DNA of 64,000 nucleotides from Haloarcula halobia (GTDB lineage Archaea; Halobacteriota; Halobacteria; Halobacteriales; Haloarculaceae). The translations under genes were made by a program, and so were the position numbers. Positions 44,707-52,892 of this stretch are shown here, in pieces. Each line of letters opens with the position of its first letter. Positions within the stretch are counted from its first letter, which is position 1. The stretch covers positions 1,054,001 to 1,118,000 of the forward strand of contig NZ_CP119787.1 in assembly GCF_029338255.1 (NCBI RefSeq), given 5' to 3'. The notes below the pieces were generated by a model. That model saw only the letters and a list, made by a program, of their open reading frames with translations. It was not told the DNA's origin and made no database searches.

Positions 44707-45792
44707 ATGCTCGAGGACGACTTCGGCCGGGAGGTGACAGGCGTCCGGGTGTCACTCACCGACCGGTGTAACTTCGACTGCGTCTACTGCCACAACGAGG
44801 GGCTGGGTGACACGCGCGGGCCGCTGGACCCGCAGGACGACGAGCTCTCCACCGACCGGGTCGTCGCTTTCCTCGAGGTCTGTTCGGAGTACGGCGTCGA
44901 AGCGGTGAAGTTCACCGGCGGCGAGCCGATGCTTCGGGACGACCTCGAGGAACTCGTCCGGCGCACGCCCGACGGGATGGCGGTGTCGATGACGACCAAC
45001 GGGACCTTCCTCCCCGGGCGGGCGACCGGTCTGGTCGACGCCGGCCTCGAACGGGTCAACGTCTCACAGGACGCTCTGGACGCCGAGGACTTCGCGGCGC
45101 TGACCAACAGCGGGGCCTACGAGCGCGTCCTCGAGGGGGTCGAGGCCGCGCTGGACGCCGGGCTCGCCCCGGTCAAGCTCAACATGGTCGTCTTCGAGCC
45201 GACCGCGGGATACGTCCCCCGGATGGTCGATCACGTCGCCGAGAACCGCGGCCTCCAGCTCCAGCTCATCGAGTACATGCCCGAGCTGGCGGGCCACCCC
45301 GAGTGGGCCATCGACATCCAGCGCGTCCACGACTGGCTCGCGGACCGGGCCGACTACGTCGAGACCCGCGAGATGCACGACCGCAAGCGCTACTTCGTCC
45401 GGAGCGAGGCCGCCGAAGTCGAGGACGCGGCCGCCAGCACGTCGATGGCGGCCGCCGACGGCGGCGTCCGGACCGACCCGGGCGCGAGCGACGTCGGGAT
45501 GGTCGAGATCGTCGACCCCGTCGGCAACGCGGAGTTCTGCGCGAACTGCCACCGGGTCCGGCTCACTCACGACGGGTACCTCAAGGGCTGTCTGAACCGC
45601 AACGACGACCTGGTCGACATCGGCGAGACGAAGGCCCAGATGCGCGCGGCCTTCGAGAAGACGGTCGACGAGCGGGTCCCCTACTACGGCGAGTACATGG
45701 TCGAAGACGAGGCGGGCGACTGGACGTTCAACGAGGCCTACCAGGACAGCGAGGGCGACCGGACGCCCTACGAGTACACCGGGGACGACTGA
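44707..45792 (+). CDS. moaA: MoaA, GTP 3',8-cyclase (radical SAM)
   Basis: The 361 residues have the radical-SAM cluster C21-x3-C25-x2-C28 ('CNFDCVYC'), '[13 protein letters not shown]' for SAM binding, and a second C-terminal cluster in '[18 protein letters not shown]'. This is MoaA, which converts GTP to the first intermediate of molybdopterin synthesis together with MoaC. An Ala/Ser/Asp-rich insert (about residues 240-265) separates the two parts. The usual C-terminal Gly-Gly of MoaA is absent: the protein ends in a 40-residue acidic tail finishing 'YEYTGDD'. Activity is expected, but the tail deserves checking. moaC and moaE are not in the window. Confidence 0.9.
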   Translation: MLEDDFGREVTGVRVSLTDRCNFDCVYCHNEGLGDTRGPLDPQDDELSTDRVVAFLEVCSEYGVEAVKFTGGEPMLRDDLEELVRRTPDGMAVSMTTNGTFLPGRATGLVDAGLERVNVSQDALDAEDFAALTNSGAYERVLEGVEAALDAGLAPVKLNMVVFEPTAGYVPRMVDHVAENRGLQLQLIEYMPELAGHPEWAIDIQRVHDWLADRADYVETREMHDRKRYFVRSEAAEVEDAAASTSMAAADGGVRTDPGASDVGMVEIVDPVGNAEFCANCHRVRLTHDGYLKGCLNRNDDLVDIGETKAQMRAAFEKTVDERVPYYGEYMVEDEAGDWTFNEAYQDSEGDRTPYEYTGDD

Positions 45793-47643
45793 CTACGCGT
45801 CCTCGAGAGACACAATCGCTCGCTCTAGCGCCCGGACGCCCGCTTTCTCCGTCCGGTCGGGATCCGCGTACACCGTGACCTCCTGGGTCCCGAGCGGGAC
45901 GAACTCGAGGCCCAGCTGCTCGGCTGTCGCACGGAGGCCGAGCCCCGCGTCGGCCTGTCCGGCCGCGACCTTCCGGGCGGGGCTCTCGTGGGCCCTCATC
46001 GTCAGTCCGTACCCCGCGATAGACTCTGTGAGCGCGTGGCGGTCGACGCCGCGTTCTGCGGCCAGGGCCCCGAGCGCGTCGTCGAAACTCTGCCGGAGGC
46101 CGGACCCGGTCCCGCGGTTGACGAAGCTCGCGTCGCCGTCGACCAGCGCCGCCAGGCCGCCCACCGCGTCGGCGTCTGCCACCACCAGTCCCCAGTCTCG
46201 CTCCCAGCCCCCGATGTCCAGGGCGTCGGTCGGCGGGTCGGCCGGGCCGGCGGCCACCGCGACGTCCGGCGTGCCGCCCCCGAGGCGCCGCAGGCCCTCT
46301 GTGGTCCCAACGGGGAGGTACCGGGGCCGCTCGACGTCGTCGAGCAGCGCCGAGAGCGTCGGGTCGTCCTCGCCGACGCCAAGCAGCGTCGGGGGCCGTA
46401 CGCCGGGCGAGAACAGCGTCACCTCGACGGCCTCGCCCGCCTCCAGGATGTCCGTCCCCGGCGGGACGGCGACGGTGCCGTCGGCGTCGACGAGGCTGGT
46501 CGTCGCGCCGCTGCCCTTGTCGACCGGGTACACCAGCAGGTCGCCGGCGCCGTCCTCGACGAGACCGACCGGCATGAACCGCAGGCGCCCCTCGCCGTAG
46601 CGCTCGGTGACGGCCATCGCCCCGGTGACCGTCGCGGTGGCCGGTTCGTCGACATCGGCCGCGTCTCGGACGATGGGGGCGACGAACTCCCGGAAGATGG
46701 TCAGCGCCGAGATGGGGTAGCCCGGGAGTCCGACGTAGGCCGCGTCGCCGACGGTGCCGACGAGCATCGGCTTGCCGGGCTTGACCGCCACGCCGTGCAA
46801 CAGCAGGTCGCCCCGGTCCTCGATGACCCGGTAGATGACGTCGACGGCGCTGGCGCTGGTCGACCCCGAGGAGAGCACGAGGTCACACTCGTCTGCGGCC
46901 TCGTGGAGCAGGCGCTCCATCTCGTCGTAGTCGTCGCCCGCGTGCGGGTAGAGGACGGAGTCGCCGCCAGCGTCCTCGACGGCGGCCGCGAGCGTGTAAC
47001 TGTTCACGTCGAATATCTGGCCGGCGGCGCTGTCCAGCGAGTCGCCGGGCCGAACCAGCTCGTCGCCCGTCGAGACGATGCCGACCGTCGGGCGGCCCCG
47101 GACGGGCACCGCGTCGACGCCCAGCGCCGAGAGCAGCCCGATCTCGCGGGGCGTGACGGTCGTGCCCGGCCCGAGCGCCCGGGCGCCGGCAGCGATGTCG
47201 GCGCCGGCGAGCATCACGTTGTCCCCGGGCGCGACGGCGGTCCGGACCTCGATGCCCTCCTCGGCCTCTGTCGTCCGCTCGACCATCACGACGGCGTCGG
47301 CACCCGGGGGCATCACGGCGCCGGTGGATATCTCGGCGACGGTCCCCGCCTCGACGGTCACGTCGGGTTCCTCGCCGGCGTGGACCGCCCCGGCGAGCGG
47401 TAGCGTTACGGGGTCGGCCTCGTCGGCGCCGAAGGTGTCGGCCGCGCGGACCGCGTAGCCGTCCATGCTCGCGCGGTCGAAGCCCGGGACGTCGAGTTCG
47501 GCGTCGATTCGCTCGGCGAGAACCCGGCCGCGGGCCTCGGCCAGCGGAACGTGTTGGGGATCGGGCGTCAGGTCCAGACCGGCCAGTACCTCGCGGGCCT
47601 CCGCGGGCGGCGCGAGGTCGCGGAACTCGCGGCGCTCGCTCAC
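45793..47643 (-). CDS. moeA: MoeA fused to a periplasmic-binding-protein-like domain
   Basis: This 616-residue protein has a full MoeA part (about 1-405) with 'FDRASMDGYAVRAADTFGA', 'EISTGAVMPPGADAVVMVE', 'VGIVSTGDELV' and 'GVAVKPGKPMLVG'. A C-terminal LysR/SBP-type domain follows (about 415-616), with 'VNRGTGSGLRQSFDDAL' and 'AAGQADAGLGLRATAEQLGL'. MoeA inserts Mo or W into adenylated molybdopterin; the SBP-like domain may sense or deliver the oxyanion. GTG 47643 overlaps the stop of the upstream moeA by 4 nt, so the two are coupled. It is convergent with moaA, with adjoining ends. Confidence 0.93.
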   Translation of the reverse strand: MSERREFRDLAPPAEAREVLAGLDLTPDPQHVPLAEARGRVLAERIDAELDVPGFDRASMDGYAVRAADTFGADEADPVTLPLAGAVHAGEEPDVTVEAGTVAEISTGAVMPPGADAVVMVERTTEAEEGIEVRTAVAPGDNVMLAGADIAAGARALGPGTTVTPREIGLLSALGVDAVPVRGRPTVGIVSTGDELVRPGDSLDSAAGQIFDVNSYTLAAAVEDAGGDSVLYPHAGDDYDEMERLLHEAADECDLVLSSGSTSASAVDVIYRVIEDRGDLLLHGVAVKPGKPMLVGTVGDAAYVGLPGYPISALTIFREFVAPIVRDAADVDEPATATVTGAMAVTERYGEGRLRFMPVGLVEDGAGDLLVYPVDKGSGATTSLVDADGTVAVPPGTDILEAGEAVEVTLFSPGVRPPTLLGVGEDDPTLSALLDDVERPRYLPVGTTEGLRRLGGGTPDVAVAAGPADPPTDALDIGGWERDWGLVVADADAVGGLAALVDGDASFVNRGTGSGLRQSFDDALGALAAERGVDRHALTESIAGYGLTMRAHESPARKVAAGQADAGLGLRATAEQLGLEFVPLGTQEVTVYADPDRTEKAGVRALERAIVSLEDA

Positions 47644-48857
47644 CGCGACCACTCCCAGTCCTCGACGGCGACGGTGTCGCCGGCGTCCAGTCCCTCCAGT
47701 CGCTCGGGGACGACGACCCAGCCGTCGGCCAGCGCCACGCTCGAGAGGACCCCCGACCCGCTGGCCCGTGTCGGCGTCGCGGTGGCCGTCTCGCTGTCGC
47801 GGTCGAGCTGGACCCTGGCGAACGTCCGGGTTCCGGGGTCGCTGACGATTTTCCGGGTCAGTTCCGCCTCGACCGTCGGCGGTCCGGTGTGTGGCAGGTG
47901 GCCGACCTCGCGGAGCGTCGGCCGGAGGAACTGGACGGCGTTGACGATACACGCCACGGGGTAGCCCGGCAGCATCAGCACGGGCGTCTCCTCGACGACC
48001 CCCAGGGCGACCGGGTGGCCGGGCTTGAGCGCGACGCCGTGGACCAGCACCTCCCCCAGGTCGTCGACGACCTCCGGGACGAGGTCGCGCTCGCCCACCG
48101 ACGACCCGCCGGTCGTCACCACGACGTCGTGGTCCAGGTCGCGCTCGACGGCCGCGCGCAGGGCCGCCTCGTCGTCGGTGACGATGTCGCGGTACGTCGC
48201 CTCGCCGCCCCACCGCTCGACGTAGTGGGCGACGGTCTGCCCGTTGGTCTCGGTCACCTCGCCGGGCGCCGGGTCGGCCTCGACCAGCTCCTCGCCGGTC
48301 GGAACCACGCTCACCCTCGGGCGCTCGTACACCGCGACGGTCTCGTTCCCGACTGACTTCAGCAGGCCGAGGTCGGAGGGGCGCAACCGGTGGCCCGCCG
48401 CGTAGAGCGCCTCGCCCGCCGTGACGTCCTCGCCGACGGGGGCGACGTTCTCCCCGCCGGCCACCGCGTCGAACACCGTCAGCGACTCGCCGCGCGTCTC
48501 GGTCTCCTCGACCATCACCACGGCGTCGGCGCCCGCGGGCAGTTCGCTCCCCGTGTGGACGCGGGTCGCCGTCTCCGGGCCGACCGTCTCCCCGACCCGC
48601 AACTGCGCTGGCGAGCGGTCGCTCGCGCCGAAGGTGTCCTCGGCCCGGACCGCGTAGCCGTCCATCGCCGCCCGCCGGTAGTGGGGGACCGGCCGCTCGG
48701 CGACGGCCTCTGTCGCCAGGACGCGCTCGTCGGCGTCCCGGAGCGATACCCGTTCGGTCCGCCCGTGTGGCGTCACCACCTCGAGGAGCCGTTCCCTCGC
48801 CGTCTCGAGTGGCGTCCGCCGTCTGAAGCCGTGTGTCCGCCGGCCCTCGTCGCTCAT
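47640..48857 (-). CDS. moeA: MoeA molybdopterin molybdotransferase, single-domain form
   Basis: The 405 residues show the standard MoeA motifs: 'YRRAAMDGYAVRAEDTFGA', 'ELPAGADAVVMVEETE', 'VSVVPTGEELVE', 'VVVTTGGSSVGERDLV' and 'GVALKPGHPVALG'. ATG at 48857 is about 27 nt from an AT-rich box. It is the first gene of a two-gene moeA operon; two MoeA paralogues side by side are often explained by one handling Mo and the other W, or by formation of a heterodimer. Which of the two serves AOR cannot be told from sequence. Confidence 0.93.
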   Translation of the reverse strand: MSDEGRRTHGFRRRTPLETARERLLEVVTPHGRTERVSLRDADERVLATEAVAERPVPHYRRAAMDGYAVRAEDTFGASDRSPAQLRVGETVGPETATRVHTGSELPAGADAVVMVEETETRGESLTVFDAVAGGENVAPVGEDVTAGEALYAAGHRLRPSDLGLLKSVGNETVAVYERPRVSVVPTGEELVEADPAPGEVTETNGQTVAHYVERWGGEATYRDIVTDDEAALRAAVERDLDHDVVVTTGGSSVGERDLVPEVVDDLGEVLVHGVALKPGHPVALGVVEETPVLMLPGYPVACIVNAVQFLRPTLREVGHLPHTGPPTVEAELTRKIVSDPGTRTFARVQLDRDSETATATPTRASGSGVLSSVALADGWVVVPERLEGLDAGDTVAVEDWEWSR

Positions 48858-48965
48858 GGGGGTCCGTAGGTCCCTGTCGACCAAAAACCTCCGCGTGCCC
48901 ACGACGGCGTCGGTCCCGGGAGCCCTGTGGCTGGCCCACGACGACCCTCGAACGGGGAAGCTGCG

Positions 48966-49229
48966 TCAGTCAGAAACCGGCGCGTCCGCTTCGGCGGGCT
49001 GGTCCGTTATCTCATAGAGGTTCTGTCGCGCGTCGGCGAAGTAGACGTCCTCTTCGACGACCCCGACCTCGTCTAAGCGTTCGAGCGCGTAGCGGACGGT
49101 CCGCGCGGAGAGCATCGACTCCTCTACGATCCCCTTCTGGGTGAGCGGCCCGTCGTACTCCAGCACCTTGTACACGAGTTTCGCGCTCGGAGGAAGGTCC
49201 GCTATGGCTTCCCCATCGGACTCTGTCAT
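48966..49229 (-). CDS. Winged-helix transcription regulator, small
   Basis: The 87 residues contain one winged-helix domain: 'LPPSAKLVYKVLEYDGPLTQKGIVEESMLSARTVRYALERLDEVGVVEEDVY' (quoted here only to name the segment's parts: helix 1 from LPPSAK, recognition helix SARTVRYALERL, wing EEDVYFADARQNLYEI). It looks like the MarR-like stand-alone HTH proteins common in haloarchaea. No effector domain is present. A TATA-like CTTAAA lies about 27 nt upstream of ATG 49229. Targets are unknown; the moeA operon is downstream, and the EMC6-like gene is divergent. Confidence 0.78.
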   Translation of the reverse strand: MTESDGEAIADLPPSAKLVYKVLEYDGPLTQKGIVEESMLSARTVRYALERLDEVGVVEEDVYFADARQNLYEITDQPAEADAPVSD

Positions 49230-49356
49230 CACGTTGACCCAGAGGCGCGGGATGCTTAAAGATTGAGGAGTTGCGTCGGCTGGCAGGCCCTCGCGGCCGG
49301 CGAGCGCGTCTCGGCGAACCGCGCCCCTTTTGGTGGAGGGTAGACGAAGGTGGGGT

Positions 49357-49653
49357 ATGGCTACGGACACGGCGGACGGCATGAGCTCGCACATGCGCGG
49401 GCTCACTGTCACGACGCTGACAGCGGTCGCGGGCATCGCCGCGGCGTTCGGGTCGAACGCCTTCGCGAGCGGTGCCACCGACACGACGGGGGTGCTCGTG
49501 CTCGCGGCGGCCGTCCTGGTGCAGTTCCCGATTCTGCGCCTCGTCGGCATCGACCAGGCGGACCTCTCGACGAAGGACATCCTCTACATCGCGTTCATGA
49601 CCTTCTCGCTGTGGTTCGTCACGTGGGGCATCCTGCTGACGACAGGGGTGTAA
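49357..49653 (+). CDS. EMC6-like three-helix membrane protein
   Basis: This 98-residue protein has three hydrophobic segments (about 15-35, 42-62 and 74-95) and the loop 'LRLVGIDQADLSTKDILYIAFM'. It resembles the small EMC6-like proteins annotated in haloarchaea, possibly related to membrane-protein insertion. It is followed after 2 bp by the ABCE1 gene, so the two are translationally linked, an arrangement that suggests a connection between translation and membrane insertion. ATG 49357 is preferred to 49330 from the TATA-like box at 49327-49332. Confidence 0.75.
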   Translation: MATDTADGMSSHMRGLTVTTLTAVAGIAAAFGSNAFASGATDTTGVLVLAAAVLVQFPILRLVGIDQADLSTKDILYIAFMTFSLWFVTWGILLTTGV

Positions 49654-49655
49654 CC

Positions 49656-51494
49656 ATGGCGGACGACAGCATCGCCGTCGTCGACCTCGACAGGTGCCAG
49701 CCCGACCGCTGTAACTACGAGTGTATGAACTACTGCCCGCCCAACCGCAGCGGGAAAGAGTGCATCGTCAAGCGCGGCGACACTTACGAGGACGACGAGG
49801 AGTTCGAGGGGAAACCCGACCAGGTCCGCATCTCCGAGGAGATCTGTCTCGGCGAGACCTGTGGCATCTGCGTCAACAAGTGCCCGTTCGACGCGATCGA
49901 GATCATCAACCTCCCCCAGGAGCTGGAAGACGAGCCGGTCCACCGCTACGGGGAGAACGCCTTCGCGCTGTACGGCCTGCCGGCCCCCTCGGAGGGCCAG
50001 GTCACGGGCATCCTCGGCCCGAACGGCATCGGGAAGACCACCGCGGTCCAGATCCTCGCCGACGAGATGGCCCCGAACCTGGGCCGCTACGGCGAGGAAC
50101 CGGGCTGGGACGAGATTCTCGACCAGTACCGCGGGACCGCCCTGCAGGACTACCTCGAAGAGTTGCGCGACGGCGACGTGACCGTGGCCCGAAAGCCCCA
50201 GTACGTCGACCGCATCCCCGATCAGTTCGACGGGAAAGCACGCGAACTGCTCGAACGGACCGACGAGCGCGGTGCGCTCGACGACCTCGTCGAACGCACG
50301 GGCATCGCTCCCGTCGTCGACAACCACATCGACGACCTCTCGGGCGGCGAACTCCAGCGGGTCGCGCTCGTGGCCACGCTCGCACGGGACGCCGACTTCT
50401 ACTTCTTAGACGAGATCACGCCCTACCTGGACATCGGCCAGCGGATGACCGCCGCGCGTCTCATCCGCGACCTCGCCGAGGACGGCGACCGCTCGATGCT
50501 CGTCGTCGAGCACGACCTCGCCATCCTCGACCTGCTTGCCGACAACATCAACGTCGCCTACGGTCGCCCGGGCGCGTTCGGTATCATCACGCCGCCCAAG
50601 TCGACGAAGAACGGCATCAACGAGTACCTCTCGGGGTACCTCGAGAACGAGAACATGCGCATCCGCCAGACCGAGATCGAGTTCGAGGAACACGCCCCGC
50701 GGAGCGCCTCGACCGGCGACGTCGTCATCGAGTACCCCGACTTAGAGAAGAGCTACGGCGAGGACGAGTTCTCGCTGTCCGTCGAGGCCGGGACCATCCG
50801 CGAGAGCGAGGTGCTGGGCGTCGTCGGGCCGAACGGCATCGGGAAGTCGACGTTCGCGAAGATGCTCGCGGGCCGCCTCGAACCCTCCAGTGGCGCCGTC
50901 GACGCGGACCTCGACATCGCCTACAAGCCCCAGTACATCGACATCGACCAGGGGATGCGCGTCGACGCGTTTCTCTCGACGATCACCGACGACTTCGGCA
51001 GCTCCTACTGGACCACCGAGATCGCCCAGCCCCTGCAACTGGACGCCGTGATGGAACAGAACCTCACGGACCTCTCGGGCGGGGAGCGCCAGCGCGTCGC
51101 CATCGCGGCGTGTCTCTCGAAGGACGCCGACCTCTACCTGCTGGACGAACCTTCCGCCCACCTCGACGTCGAACAACGGGTGCTGGCCACGTCGGCCATC
51201 CGGCGCTACGCCGAGAACCACGACGCCACGGCGCTGGTCATCGACCACGACATCTACATGATCGACCTGCTGGCCGACCGCCTGCTCGTCTTCGAGGGCG
51301 AACCCGCGAAGCACGGGCGAGCCACCCCGCCACAGGGGATGCGCGAGGGGATGAACGAGTTCTTAGAGAACCTCGACATCACCTTCCGCCGCGACGAGCG
51401 CACGTCCCGCCCGCGCATCAACAAGCCGGGATCGCAACTCGACCGCAAGCAGAAGAACGCCGGCGAGTATTACTACGCGCCCGACCGGGACTGA
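49656..51494 (+). CDS. abce1: ABCE1/Rli1 ribosome-recycling ATPase
   Basis: The 612 residues carry two N-terminal [4Fe-4S] clusters (C14, C19, C23, C27 and C64, C69, C72, C76). Two ABC modules follow, with Walker A 'GPNGIGKTTAV' and 'GPNGIGKSTFAK', signatures 'LSGGELQRV' and 'LSGGERQRV', and Walker B 'YFLDEITPYLDIG' and 'YLLDEPSAHLDVE'. ABCE1 splits the 70S-type ribosome into subunits after termination and is essential in archaea. The length and domain order are normal. It is the second gene of an operon with the EMC6-like gene. Confidence 0.97.
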   Translation: MADDSIAVVDLDRCQPDRCNYECMNYCPPNRSGKECIVKRGDTYEDDEEFEGKPDQVRISEEICLGETCGICVNKCPFDAIEIINLPQELEDEPVHRYGENAFALYGLPAPSEGQVTGILGPNGIGKTTAVQILADEMAPNLGRYGEEPGWDEILDQYRGTALQDYLEELRDGDVTVARKPQYVDRIPDQFDGKARELLERTDERGALDDLVERTGIAPVVDNHIDDLSGGELQRVALVATLARDADFYFLDEITPYLDIGQRMTAARLIRDLAEDGDRSMLVVEHDLAILDLLADNINVAYGRPGAFGIITPPKSTKNGINEYLSGYLENENMRIRQTEIEFEEHAPRSASTGDVVIEYPDLEKSYGEDEFSLSVEAGTIRESEVLGVVGPNGIGKSTFAKMLAGRLEPSSGAVDADLDIAYKPQYIDIDQGMRVDAFLSTITDDFGSSYWTTEIAQPLQLDAVMEQNLTDLSGGERQRVAIAACLSKDADLYLLDEPSAHLDVEQRVLATSAIRRYAENHDATALVIDHDIYMIDLLADRLLVFEGEPAKHGRATPPQGMREGMNEFLENLDITFRRDERTSRPRINKPGSQLDRKQKNAGEYYYAPDRD

Positions 51495-51519
51495 GGAACA
51501 ACCCGCGCCTTCGGACTCC

Positions 51520-52182
51520 TCAGGACGGGCCGACGTCGTGTTCTCGGATATGGGACAGAGAGAGTGCGGGCGACCGTGCGAGAAGTGCCTCTATGTCACT
51601 CTTTGTGTCCGGTATCGGCGTCGTATCCATTCCTACGGGTGTCTCTGGAGTCGTTGCTGTCCGTTGCTTCGTTCCCGTACTCGCGGCAATCGCGAACTTA
51701 TTGAAGCCGAGTGCCACCTGCCAGCCGTCTCCTGCAAAGTACTGTGCCTGTTCCGACGGAGAGTTGACTATGGGGACGACGATGAGGACTCTCACACGAA
51801 GGTCATCTGTATCGGTGTACTCGGCTTGCACACCCTCTCTAAAACCGAGGTTCGAGAATGCTGCTTCCTCTGTCGATGTTTGCTCCCATCCGTTTCCCGG
51901 AGTCGGGAGAAGTTCTTCCGGGCTTGCTTCGTCCCAGTTTGCGGTGGTCGATGCCGGTGTAGTCGTCTCCGTCGGTGCGTGGCTGGTCACCGTCTCGGAC
52001 GTCGCTGTTTCTGTCCGTCCTTCGTTGCCCCCCCGTGCAACCGGAAACACCACCGAAACAGACGGTACTTCCGAGGCGGAGTCTCGAGCGCCGGTTCCAG
52101 TCCCGAGTAGGCATTGTAGCACTGCTATTGTTGGTGTGAGCAAGTGTCTTCTGGCGAAATTCTCGGTTCGTTTAACTCTCAT
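51520..52182 (-). CDS. Putative secreted protein, lower G+C than its neighbours
   Basis: This 220-residue protein has a basic N-terminus (RVKRTENFARRH) and a hydrophobic segment 'LLTPTIAVLQCLLGTGTG' that could be a signal peptide. The Cys context (VLQC) is not a good lipobox. A Thr/Ser-rich spacer follows, then a globular part with 'GWEQTSTEEAAFSNLGFREGVQAEY' (in part) and 'VRVLIVVPIVNSPSEQAQYFAGDGWQVALGFNKFA'. Codon third positions are clearly more AT-rich than in ABCE1 or SepF, suggesting recent transfer or weak selection. It lies opposite to both neighbours. Function unknown. Confidence 0.6.
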   Translation of the reverse strand: MRVKRTENFARRHLLTPTIAVLQCLLGTGTGARDSASEVPSVSVVFPVARGGNEGRTETATSETVTSHAPTETTTPASTTANWDEASPEELLPTPGNGWEQTSTEEAAFSNLGFREGVQAEYTDTDDLRVRVLIVVPIVNSPSEQAQYFAGDGWQVALGFNKFAIAASTGTKQRTATTPETPVGMDTTPIPDTKSDIEALLARSPALSLSHIREHDVGPS

Positions 52183-52266
52183 TCCGTGGTTCTCGGGCGG
52201 TCCACCCTTGGATCTAAGATCATTCCAAATTCCCGAAAAAGGCCCGTATGTACACTGAAGAGAGGC

Positions 52267-52405
52267 GGTACGCAAGCGTACGGTGCGAGCGAAGCGAGCA
52301 CCGTTTCACGGCCGCGAACGAAGTGAGCGGCCGGCCTTTTTCGCCCACGTTTTTCGAGGCGTGGTGGCCGAGCGAAGCGAGGCCACCCAACGAAGAAAAA
52401 GGTGG
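52267..52405 (+). repeat. Cluster of four hairpins sharing the GA-loop core and the terminator-like arm
   Basis: Hairpins: GTACG/CGTAC with loop CAAG (52268-52281); CGGTGC/GCACCG with loop GAGCGAAGCGA (52281-52303); CGGCCGC/GCGGCCG with loop GAACGAAGTGA (52309-52333); GGTGGCC/GGCCACC with loop GAGCGAAGCGA (52363-52387). The last is enclosed by CCAC-G-TTTTTCG / GAAAAA-G-GTGG. The 24 bp from 52336 are identical to the segment after PINA at 39166. Stems differ but stay complementary. The cluster lies between divergent genes and fills most of the 267-bp gap. Confidence 0.85.
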
Positions 52406-52449
52406 AGTCTGACGTAAGACCTAAACCACCTGCGAACGCCCTACGTGAC

Positions 52450-52809
52450 ATGGGACTGATGAGCAAGATTCTCGGCGGCTCGGGATCCTCCCGGAAGACC
52501 GAGGACTACGTCGAACTGAACGCCGACGCCTACGATCTGACGACCGCCGAGGCCGAACGCCGGGTCCGCATCGCCCGCATCAGCGACAAGCAAGACGTCA
52601 TCGAAATCAAGGACGCCGTCTACGACGGTGACATCGTCATCGCCGACATCGTCCGCCACTCGACGACCGACCGGACGATGGAACACATCAGCGACGAACT
52701 CAAGCAGGTCGCAAACGAGGTGGGCGGCGACATCGTCCAGAAGGACGACGACCAGCTCATCATCACGCCGGCCGGCGTCGCCATCGCCCGCGACCGGCTC
52801 GGCCAGTAA
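52450..52809 (+). CDS. sepF: SepF-like cell division protein
   Basis: This 119-residue protein begins with the membrane-binding amphipathic start 'MGLMSKILGG' and has the SepF core (about 40-117: 'VIEIKDAVYDGDIVIADIV', 'EHISDELKQVANEVGGDIVQKDDDQLIITPAGV', each in part). Archaeal SepF anchors FtsZ to the membrane at the division site. Length and order match haloarchaeal SepF. The TATA-like 'CTAAAC' at 52421-52426 is 26 nt upstream of ATG 52450; an ATG at 52459 is a second possibility. No ftsZ is in the window. Confidence 0.9.
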   Translation: MGLMSKILGGSGSSRKTEDYVELNADAYDLTTAEAERRVRIARISDKQDVIEIKDAVYDGDIVIADIVRHSTTDRTMEHISDELKQVANEVGGDIVQKDDDQLIITPAGVAIARDRLGQ

Positions 52810-52892
52810 TCGGACCTCGGCGTAGACGGGTCGGCCCGTCGCCCCGCGAGCCGGGCCGTTTCAACGTGCTTTTCGGTCTCGGTCCACTGCAG

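Noticed and set aside
45793-48939. A 1048-codon minus frame suggesting a double MoeA fusion
   Set aside because: The upstream 430 codons are an Arg-rich out-of-frame reading of the other moeA gene; the real start is GTG 47643.
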